Positions 13,201 to 25,200 of a stretch of 64,000 nucleotides of DNA are shown piece after piece; the stretch's first letter is position 1, and every line of letters begins with the position of its first letter. Source of the DNA: Mactromeris polynyma (lineage: Eukaryota > Mollusca > Bivalvia > Venerida > Mactridae); contig JASFXZ010000033.1 in the NCBI GenBank assembly GCA_032209605.1, positions 3,589,001 through 3,653,000 of the forward strand, read 5' to 3'. The position numbers and the translations under genes are program-made. The notes under the pieces were generated by a model, which was not told the origin of the DNA, did no database searches, and saw nothing but the letters and a program-made list of their open reading frames with translations.

Positions 13201-16200
13201 TACTGCAGGTATGCTTGTGTTAGGAGTCTTGTTTTGTTTCCATTTTAGGTATAAACTCCTTTAAGATGTTTTTAGCGTATAAAGATGTGTTCATGTTGGA
13301 TGATAGTGAATTATATGCTTCATTCAAACGTTGTAAGGAACTCGGAGCATTGGCCATGGTACATGCTGAAAATGGTCATCTAATTGCTGAGGTAACAAGA
13401 ACATTACTTTATTCTAAACTTTTCAAACATTTCAGTGTAATGGTATTGTCACGGTCTAAGAAGTTTTCTTTTGTATTTTAAACCTATAACATACTCAAGT
13501 TTGTATTAGTTGAAATTTGTATTGGTTCAATGTTGGGCTGCCATTGATTCAAATGTTTGCATATTGGCGAGACTACAAAGTGACATTACACTATTTTGGC
13601 ATATTTTTAGACTGGACCCATTCTCCTGTATTTTCCAGTTGTAATATCAATATTTGTAAGTGTGTATCGAGTATGGATCAACAGAAAAACATTGTTGATA
13701 TATCAATATTGATTGTATCAATGACAACCCTACTTGTATGCCTTTATGGCCTGAGATTCTGCAGTCCTACTTGTATGCCTTTATGGCCTGAGAATCTGCT
13801 TTCTCATCAATCCAAACTTTTAAAAGTTTCAAGATTAAATTTGGTGAGTAAAAGCTCAATAACAACTTTATTAATTGAACATGACCGAATGTATAAATAC
13901 ATGATTTTGTTTTATCAATTACAGTATTAAAACATCATAATTATCATCTGATAGCATACATATAAAACGCTCCTTTAATGAATTATTAGTTTGCATACAT
14001 ATACAAAAAAACTGTATCGTAGCTGTCCTTGAGAGCTTAATATATTGTAATCTTATTGGACACAACTGTTGACATTGTATATTGTTGCACATGAATGTAT
14101 TGTTGTGTATTTTGGGCCGGTGGCCTATATTACTTTAAATAAACTTAGATAGGCATTACAATGAGGGTTTGATGAATCACAAAGTTTCAGTTTATATTGT
14201 AATTTTACAGAAATCTAAGGAAATGGTTGAGCAAGGTATTTTCGGACCAGAAGCTCATGAGATGTGTCGCCCAGAGGAGGTAAGAACTTGTACCAGGTCT
14301 TTATACTGTGTCCTAATGGTATTTAAGTATTCATGATTTAATTCTTACATTGGCCTGCATTGAGATTTGCCTGGAATGGTCTGGTCTGATATTTAAAAAA
14401 ACATGATATTCTGTGAATTTAAGTCATTTACACAATTTCTTTCATTGTTGATAATATCTGTATAAAACTCTGTTTTATTTAATAAGATTTAACTATTTAA
14501 CCAATATTTCTACTGATCATATTTACACAATGGAATCTTCATCCTTCAGCATTTTGTGCAGAATGCAGAATTATTTATGAAAATAACACATGATTTTCAT
14601 ATCTGCTTGTGTGGAGTTGATCGAACTAGATTGTCAATGATTATTATTTCGGAATTTGATCTTCACAATTATTGGAACAGAAAACTAAATGAATGAAGGG
14701 AAAATTTGCTTGTGTAATATACTGGAAAGTTTTGTGCTGTTGGCAACCCTGATAAGCTTATATTGTAAATCTGGTTATGTTGAAGGACACTAAAACCAAT
14801 CATGTATCATGAAGTTGTTTGATTAGGGCTATTCGAGAAAATCTCCCTGGGGGTAGGAATGACAGTCAAAATAAGGGGACCACCAACATAATTTTAATTG
14901 GTTCTTGACCCCCTCGCCTACAAATTTCGACCGGGGTAACGAAGGTAATTTTAATCAGCCCCCCCCCCCCTCCTTAAGGAGATTTTCCTGGAATAGTCCT
15001 CATTGCTATTATTTATTGATTTATATATTTTGATAAATGAACATATTATGTCTTACTGCTTTGCACAGTCTTTTTTTTTAGTTGCTTTTACTAACAGGAA
15101 TGCACTGCATTTGGTGTGAATTTATTTTATGATGATGTACATGTAGTTATGTATGTGTTCATTCTTCATTTGTGTTCATTTTTAATATAGAAAAAAATTG
15201 TTTCTCTCTGTTTGCTTTCATCACATACACAGGGTTGCATTGATCAGAAACAATCACATACACAGGGTTGTATTGATCAGAAACAATCACATATACAGGG
15301 TTGTATTGATCAGAAACAATCACATACACAGGGTTGTATTGATCAGAAACAATCACATACACAGGGTTGCATTGATCAGAAATAATCACATACACAGGGT
15401 TGCATTGATCAGAAACAATCACATACACAGGGTTGCATTGATCAGAAATAATCACATACACAGGGTTGCATTGATCAGAAACAATCACATACACAGGGTT
15501 GTATTGATCAGAAACAATCACATATACAGGGTTGTATTGATCAGAAACAATCACATACACAGGGTTGTATTGATCAGAAACAATCACATACTGGTTACCA
15601 ATTAAAGTAGTAACTAAATTGCTATTGATATTTATTTAATCAATATGAATATTTTTGAAATTCTAAATACTGAAAAAAAAAGGATAAGTTCTGCTGAGCA
15701 ACCCTGTTTTATATTGTGTGCATTTAAAGTGAAGTTCACCATTAACTGTTACTTTGGGCTTAGTGGATATTGCGTAACTACTGGCTAACACACCTTTTAT
15801 AGTCCTTACAATTTTATAAGCTGATGTGTTCAGATTCTTTTCTGGACTTTTTAAGAAATATTCGAATGCCTCTCTCAAGGTGGAATTCTGGAATGCCTCT
15901 CTCAAGGTGGAATTCTGATATATTTGACATTCAGAGGACACATCTGGTTGTTGTGCTTATTTTTGGAAAGTTTGACACCTAGTAATGAATTACATGTACA
16001 GTAAAATCTCATGTAAAGACCACCTTATGAATAAGACTAGTTTTTAATTTTCTGCATAATCAGACCCCGTCATCCAGACTGGTTTTTAGAACCAATGGTG
16101 GTCTTAATATCAAGGTGACAGTCGCTGTATTCCAAAGATCTTCCTGTGCTATTAAAAAAAGCTCAAAGTTACAGTCTGATGGTGACTGTTTTAGTTCCAT

Positions 16201-19200
16201 ATTAGTTAGTGTATGCATGTAAATGTTGTATGCTTGGTGACCCAGGTTGAAGCTGAGGCCACCCACAGAGCCATCATGTTAGCCGATCAGGCCAACTGTC
16301 CACTCTATGTTGTACACGTAATGAGTAAATCCTCGGCTAAGGTTGTCTGTGCAGCAAGGAAACGAGGTATGTAGAATTATGTTAGGTTTGCATGCACTGT
16401 CAAACCAACTTCAGTCAACTCTCGTTAGTCTGTGTGTTTGGAGATTCGTTGTAAGGCAACAAACGTGCTACACTTGATACATTAATCCAAAGGCAGAGAG
16501 AGGTGCTTTATTGTAAATGTATGAAAATCCAACTATGTTAAAAGGTTAGTGACCAGATTACATAAGAATTACTACCTACCTGTGAAGGAACAAGGGCGGA
16601 TAATTAAGGTAAGTTAGGCATGCTGTATGGTGTGTGTTGTTTACCATGATAAAACTAAGGATAGAAAAGAGGGTCCTCTATGGCTTAGTGGACTTTAGAG
16701 TCAGTTCTCACAGGGAATGTAAAAGTCGTTAGAAAGCTATTTAGCTGGCTTACAAAAGGTGGGTGATTCTACCAAGGTGTCCGCTTGGAGTCCTTCTCCA
16801 CCCTCATAGCTTGTACATTGTAGTTTGTGCATTAAAGCACTTCTGGATTCTCAGTGGTGTATTTGCAACATAACCAATCTATTAATCCCTCTTGTTTGTG
16901 TATTAAATTTGTGTGCTTGTCTGCTTTAGAGTAGATGTTTGCATCATGACTTTTGTAATGGTGTATTTGATTTTGTTGTGTTGTTTTTCTTCAGTTCTGT
17001 ATTTATTTCACTAGACACTGTAGTCACCCTGTAGTAAACTCACATTTGGTTCTGATTCATTAATTTAGATGCTCTAGAATTTTCTGAGTTGAAATTGGTC
17101 GTGTTTGCCATATTTTCATCCTCAATGATTGCAAATTTTGTTTCATCTTCAGAATTTTCTTGGTATTTCTGTGTGTATTCTTTTGATGTTGTCTGCTTTG
17201 AGTGTGAAATGAACTCTTTAATTAGAGGGTTATTCAACTAACACTGCAGTATTTCTAATATTTATGGGTTGCTTTTCGGAGACTGTTCTATCCACATTGG
17301 TGTTTTTTTTCTGCTTTGGTTTCTGTGTGGACGTCGTGTTTCTTCTTGGTTTTGCCTTATGCCACATTGATAATGTAAGTTCATATTGATTGTGGAAATT
17401 GTCCATGTTGGCTCGTCATTCTAGGTTGAAGGGGAGGCTGTGAATAGAGCAATAGCTATAGGGGACCAGGCTAATTGCCCTCTCTATATAGTCAAAGTTA
17501 TGAGTAAAACTTCAGCCCAAAATATTGCTGATGCCAGAAGGAGAGGTAAGTTTAATGATGGTCGTATATTACTGTACATGTTTGTTTAAGCGGCATAACA
17601 TATTACATGTAATTAATATATGTAAAAACCTGTTCTACATAATTATTTGGTAAGGAATGACATTCTTGCCAATGAAAGATTTTAGAGGTGCTTTAGCGTC
17701 TCATTGCTATCATCGTCAACCGGATGGTCTACTCAAACTACCGCCATATTCATCGTCTCAAGATAATAGTACATGTAAAGTCCTCTGATTTATTATAGAT
17801 GTGATGAGTATAATGACTGATTTGTCAGGGATATATCAATTGTGGAATGGCGGGAGTCTTGATATAAACGTCTTTTCTGGATTATTTGTGATCATTTTTG
17901 GCGAATGAGTTTACCCGAATAGTATTAATTTCTAAATTGGATTATTTGTGATCATTTTTGGCGAATGAGTTTACCGAATAGTATTAATTTCTAAATTGGA
18001 TTATTTGTGATCATTTTTGGCGAATGAGTTTACCGAATAGGATTAATTTCTAAATTGGATTATTTGTGATCATTTTTGGCGAATGAGTTTACCGAATAGC
18101 ATTAATTTCTAAATTGGATTATTTGTGATCATTTTTGGCGAATGAGTTTACCGAATAGCATTAATTTCTAAATTGGATTATTTGTGATCATTTTTGGCGA
18201 ATGAGTTTACCTAATAGTATTAATTTCTAAATTGGATTATTTGTGATCATTTTTGGCGAATGAGTTTACCGAATAGTATTAATTTCTAAATTGGATTATT
18301 TGTGATCATTTTTGGCGAATGAGTTTACCGAATAGTATTAATTTCTAAATTGGATTATTTGTGATCATTTTTGGCGAATGAGTTTACCGAATAGTATTAA
18401 TTTCTAAATTGGATTATTTGTGATCATTTTTGGCGAATGAGTTTACCGAATAGTATTAATTTCTAAATTGGATTATTTGTGATCATTTTTGGCGAATGAG
18501 TTTACCGAATAGTATTAATTTCTAAATTGGATTATTTGTGATCATTTTTGGCGAATGAGTTTACCGAATAGTATTAATTTCTAAAACTATAATATGGAAA
18601 ACGTGCAGTCTTGCCTTGGAAGCGCTTCCCAGGACTTTTAGTCCTTTGATTTATTTTGCCAACTTTGCAATAAATAGGACATTTAACTCCTGACTTCTTT
18701 GGCGATAATTCACTGTCACTGAGTAACTCAATAACTCAATGCATAGACTGTTGAAGTTCATTCATTGTAGTCAATGAATATGATGCCTAATTTACAATTG
18801 GTTACGTTGCAGGATGTGTTGTTTTTGGTGAACCAATCGCAGCTAGTCTTGGTACAGATGGTACACATCAGTGGAATAAATGTTGGCGTCATGCTGCTGG
18901 CCACGTTATGGGACCCCCACTCAGACCTGACCCCACCACACCAGGTTATCTCATGGACCTTTTAGCTAAGTAAGGGATTACAAAATTACAAAGTTTAAGC
19001 TGCTATTTATATTTCCATTTATTGTATAAAATGTGTTTGCAGTGTTGTTGGCCGTGATGTCGGAACCCCTCTGATTGACCTCAACACAAATCTCTTTCTC
19101 CCTGTTATGAAACCAGGCTATTATTTATGTTAATATATTGAAACCAGTCTATTGTTTATGTTTTGTTATGGAACTAGTCTATTGTTATATGTTAATATAA

Positions 19201-22200
19201 AGGAACCATTCTATTAGTTTATGGTCATGTTATGGAACCAGTCTATTGTTCTATGTTAATATTATAGAACCAGTATTATTTTATGGTCATGTTATGGAAC
19301 CAGTCTATTGTTCTATGTTAATATAATGGAACCAGTCTATTGTTCTATGTTAATATTATGGAACCAGTCAATTGTTTCGATAATGAAATCAGTCTATTGT
19401 TTATGTTTTTAGATGGAACCAGTCTATTGTTTTATATTAATGTTTTTAGTGGTGATTTACAATTGACTGGTACAGACAACTGTACATTCAATGCTGATCA
19501 GAAAGCTCTTGGCAAGGATGACTTCAGAAGGATTCCAAATGGTGTGAATGGTGTAGAGGACAGAATGTCGGTCATCTGGGAGAAAGGAGTGGTGAGTGTA
19601 ATACGTCATTACACCTTTCACATATCAGTTTTGTACACAGATCGGGGTATTGTATAAGTAGGTGTTTTTGTGAGACCATAAGTTTCCAAATATGCGATTT
19701 CAGTTGTTAAGCAAGCAGATATGATTGCAAACTGTGTAGTGAGTATTGTTATTGTTAATAGTTGAGTGTGAGAAAATGTATTCTGCGATTCAGGAAAATT
19801 TGGCTGGCTGATATTTTCACAATATTGTTTAATTTATGAAAGTCACAAATACTTCCATGTCACGAACTTCACCATGTGTTAACATAGAGATTAGAATAGC
19901 CAGACGTTAATTTGGGAAACACAGTTAAGTTGGTCGAACAAACTCTAGCAAGTCTTTCAAAATTGAAAGAAATATTTTGAAGTTGAGTTTGAAACCAAAG
20001 TTCTTTCATGTACCGGGGACCTGGCATCAGTAAGGGTTGATTTACTGTCAGGAAGATACATCCTTCATGCAGATTATGAAGATGACAAATGAAAGTCTTC
20101 AACAGTCGAGATCATATTTTATGTCGAACATCTTATCATAGTGGAGATACTGGTTTTCTATTTCAGAACACTGGTAAAATGGATGCTTGTAGATTTGTTG
20201 CTGTAACTAGTACCAACGCTGCTAAAATATTCAACATTTATCCTCAAAAGGTTAGTACATTGTGTTTTATATATATGGTATATTTGTATTATTTCTGGAG
20301 TAGTTAGTACATTGTGTTATATATTATATATGGTATATTTGTATTATTTCTGGAGTAGTTAGTGCTGTTTGTTGAGTTTTTTGTCTGATTCTTACACCAG
20401 TGCAGAAAACAAGAAAGATTGTTCTGAATTCAGATTTATGTCATTCAAAATTATAAAATCAGCCAGTGTTTGATTTACTGTAGTTCATGTATATTTTGCA
20501 TGACTTTTATTTAACAAATTACCCTATCTTAAAATTCTTAGCAGGGTCTATAATTAGCAGGACATTCATTTCTATGTTCTGGTATATTCTGTAAGCCAAA
20601 GTTTGGTTGAATTATGAATAAGTGAGCTAGTACATTCACAAATATTCACAAAAACTAAAACTCTCGCTAATTATACCTGATATACAGTAAGTGGTTTAAA
20701 AATTAAATTGATTATATATTACAGGGTAGAATAGCTGTAGGATCCGATGCTGATATAGTTATCTGGGACCCTAAACAGACCCGTACTATCTCCGCTAAAA
20801 CACACCATCAAGCTGTAGACTTTAACATCTTTGAAGGAATGGTCTGTCACGGTGTAGCATTGTACGTCATCAGTAACGGACATGTTGTTGTCGACGAAGG
20901 ACAGGTAAATAATCATCGGGTGCCGGGATTATTTGTCAGTTTGAAATCCTTATAAATGAATTAACATTAAAACTGTTTCCCCATAGTTATAATTTTGCCA
21001 ATTTGGGTCTTAATTAATCAAAAATATTAAATTTTACCAGACAACCGTTTGTATATCTGAAAAAGTTTATGCTATTTATTATTTAGACGTTCCCGACTTT
21101 GGTTAGTCCCTTTGATTGTATACAGTAACTTAAATTTAAACATTGTAAATACATAATGGGTAGATATTGTGCAGTTAGTTTTTCGACCGTTTTCTGAACT
21201 TTAATGTAATTGTCCCTTTAAATTAATCCAGCGGGTCATTTATCAGCTTTATTCATTGTGTTGCAGGATTTCAGTAATAATGATTTAATATGTTTATCAT
21301 TGTAAAACAGTTGAAGGTCACTCAAGGTCAAGGTCGATTCATCCCTACACCTTGTAACGCTGAAGCTGTTTATGGAAGAATTGAAGCTAGAGAAGTCGTA
21401 AGAGTGATTTTGTATCTAAATGTTGTTATAATATTTCTTTAAAATCTTTGATAAATGTTGACATTTAAATGAGCAAATGCATGTTGTGAATCATAGAGTC
21501 TTGACCATAATCAAAAAATTAAAAAAAAAGAATTAAAAAAAAATTGTGCCTTTGTCTCTAAAGTGTAATACTTTGATGATTGCCATTTTTAGCTCACCTG
21601 AGCACAAAGTGGTCAATGTGAGCTATTGGGATCGCCCTGTGTCTGTCGTCATCGTTCGTCGTCAACAATTTAGTCTGTTAACACTCTAGAGGTAACATTT
21701 TTTTACCTGATCTGCATGAAACTTGATCAGAAAGTTTGTCTCAATCAAATCTAGGCCTAGTTCGAAACTGGGTCATATGGGGTCAAAACCTAGGTCACTA
21801 GGTCCAATTATAATAAAACCTTGTTAACACTCCAGAGGTCACATTTTTTTACTTTATATACATGAGACTTGGCCAAAACGTTTGCCTCAATAAAATCTAG
21901 GTTAAGTTTGAAACTGGGTCATCTGAGGTCAAAAACTAGGTCACAGGATTAAATGATTGAAAATCCTTGTGGATTCTCGGGAGGCTGCATTTTCTACCGG
22001 AACTACATGAAACTTGATCTGAATGTTTGTCTTAATAAAATGCAAGTCCAGTGTGGTACTGGGTCATGTTAGGTCAAAAAGAAGGTCACGGGGTCAAATC
22101 ACTGAAAATCCTCTTGGACTCTCTTGAAGCCAACATGGCAATGTACTCAGGTGAGGATATAGGGCCACCATGGCCCTCTTGTTTAAATAAATGGCATCAA

Positions 22201-25200
22201 CATTTGTAAGTGCAAAATATTAAAATTCAGTATTTTTGTTATGGGTAAAATATATTTTATTAAGTTGTTACTTACTTGAATGTTTTCAAAATTGTAGGAG
22301 CTATATCTTAGGGTGTGATTTTTCTGTTTTAGGTTCGTAAACCATTGAAGGTTGAAAGAGAAGTGTACGAAGGCCCAGTAACAGAGATAAAAGCTAACAG
22401 TGTTGAAACAATCGCACCACACCGTAACATCATTGACAACGTCATCATGGGAGACGACATGCCAGCAGAATTCCATAACAGGCCGAAGACAAGATCTGGA
22501 GGTCGAAACCAACAGGACTCTAGCTTTTCTTTCAGTGGTAGCTAACATTCTGCCTTGCGCTTTTTGTACAGCTATGAGGACATGCAAACTTTTTTTTCGA
22601 AAAAACATCTAAAAAAATCCATTTTGATCCGACAGATTAATTGTCTCATTTTCTTCATACATAGTTATTGATACTTTTAACCAAGGTCAAGGTCGTTTCC
22701 TCTGTAATATTCGATGAACCTGATTGTTATTTAATTGATTGCTGCTGTAAACCATTCTTTTTTTTGTCTTACCGAGTTTGTTCATTTTCGCAAGGTTTGT
22801 GTTTTTTGCTAAATAAAGCGAATCATTCAGCTTGCTAAATGATATTTTGCTAAATATTTAAAATCTTATTTGCCATTTTGGTGAAATGCTTAATTATAAT
22901 CAAGAAGTGGGCATTACACTAATTACGACACTGCGATCATGATTAAAAAAAGTCTCATCAGCTTGGTTCACTGGCCAGTCACGGATGGCTCATCCTGCCA
23001 AACAATACCTTCTAGTAGCTTAACTATGACGAAGTTTGGTGTGTCACAGATTCTAATTTCTTTCGTGTGTCACAAGATTTGTAAATATACATTGAAATTT
23101 ATTGAATTACCGAAGTTATTCCATTTATTGTGCACTGTTATAGTTTTCAATTATTCTGTAAAATTTCTTGATTTACTGTAGTTACATTGATAGTGTACAG
23201 TAAAAGTTATTTCAAACATTCAGTGAAATTTATCGAATTACTGTAATTGTTCAATTCATAGTGCTCTGTAATGGTTTTTCAAATAGTCCATAAAATTTAT
23301 TGAATTACCATAGGTGTTCAATTTATAGTGTACTGTCAGATTTATTTAAATATTCTGTAAAATTTAGTGAATTACCGTAGATATTCTATTTATTGTGCAC
23401 TGTAACAGTTATTAATGCATGATATTTTATTGATGCGTAATACCGAAGGAGTCTTCTCTTGTTTCAGGTAGATAAAACCCACACAAATCTGCTTGTCTGC
23501 TTTTTGTAAAATTTTTGCTTAAATAAGAAAAGTTTGGTTTACAGTACGACACAAAAATATTCGCCGTCTGCTCAATATTGCTCGTCGACACAAAAAGCTT
23601 CGACTTAATTTTCATCAGTGTTTTGGTTAAAAGTTTTGATTTCTTTATTCAAATTTTTCGACAGTTATTTGGCTTGTTGGCTGTGGATGTGATACCAGTT
23701 CGATGTTGTGTAACCATCTAAACTCTGTAACTATTGCTTTACGAAAAAAATGGTGCTTTTTTTTTCTTCGAAAACAGTCACACTCCATCATGTGTTTACC
23801 TGCTTCGATGTTACTGAAATGTCGTTAACAACTTAGTTAACAACTTTAACTTATCCATAATAATTTTATCGGATGACAAAATAAACTGATAGATATGTTA
23901 GAAAACACTATGTCCTCATTAGCTTGACAATCGTTACTGACCAAGTTGGAATGGGATCTATAATCTGCCTTCTATTTTTAGTTTCTCCATTAATGTTTTT
24001 AGTTCTGTGATCACGGAGTTGATTTTTATATGTAACTGTCTGGCTGCCTTCTAGAAGGTTGTATGTACAAAATACCTAAATTTTTGGCTGAATCAACGGG
24101 CACATGATTGTAAAACACAGGCACGAAAGCAGAATTTTCGCTAGCACCGCTGTGTTTAACCTATGACCCCTATCCGGGTGGCATGTTGTATGTCTATGCA
24201 TGCCGCATGTTTTATGTGTACACAGATATTTCCATCACGCTCTAACCCTTCCATATCATCGCCTCATTGTATTATGATCTACGTTCCCGTTACGATCTAC
24301 CGTTCCATTATACGCAACTTGACCCAGAAATCCTGCGGAAATGTTGCATATTCAAACCTCTTTGTATCTAACTTTATTATTTTATTATTAGAGATGGATC
24401 AAGATTTGGTTTATAATTTTACTGGTTGATTGGGATTGTATAGATCATTATAATCAAATACACCTGTATTTCCATTATCTGTATACCAAACAAAACACCC
24501 TATATATCTTACTGTATGTTACTATGTTCTTTTCAACATATGTATTTACTGCCTAAATAATGCTGTCAACTTGGCCTGCATCCCCAAATTTGTATTAGCA
24601 CCACTTATTAAATATTTGTACATATGTATTCCCCAAATTCTTACTCAAAACGTTTGAAAATTGTTATTTTAGCCAGCAGCTCATTAGAATAGTTTTTAAT
24701 GCTATAGAAGTGTGCTGTTAAAGGATTTTCATTGTCATTAAATCGTACCATTAAATCAGATTTAATGTAGTTAAAAAGCTGTTAAAACCTGCTTAAATTG
24801 CCAGATAAAGGATTTAATTGTATGCTTGACCATATATGGTATTAGTATTGCCAGATAAAGGATTGTATGCTTGACCATATATGGTATTAGTATTGTTTTA
24901 ATGTCTTCCTGTGCTTCTTTATGTTCAGTTTTCGGCATTCACTGCAATGTTTACATCAATGAATTTATTTTTTCCAATGGCAACATTTTCTTCAGTTTAA
25001 TTGTGGATATTTTCGGGAAGGAGAAAAGTATATTCAGTCCGCTAAAAGTACCGTTATGTTGTGAAACTTTCGTTAATGTTTGCTTATTTATTAGTAGAAA
25101 TGCCAAGATTTGTTGAAAAATATACAACCATTTTAGGAATGATCATATTAACACTAACATAATATTTATAACATATTTAAGTATATACATATACATGTAC

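Noticed and set aside
13517..13930. 137-codon plus-strand frame
   Set aside because: Lies wholly inside intron 5, has no recognisable motif, AT-rich codon content, and no splice sites joining the gene.
15159..15605. Open frames of 142 (minus) and 135 (plus) codons
   Set aside because: Produced by the 33-bp array in intron 6. The sense and antisense frames are both open and there is no family match.
17425..17545. Exon 7B as a decayed duplicate of 7A
   Set aside because: It has intact splice sites, no stop, exactly the same length and phases, and CRMP-like residues at diagnostic positions, which a relic would not keep.
22183..22608. 141-codon minus-strand frame
   Set aside because: Antisense shadow of DHP/CRMP exon 13; the plus-strand reading has clear homology and splice sites.
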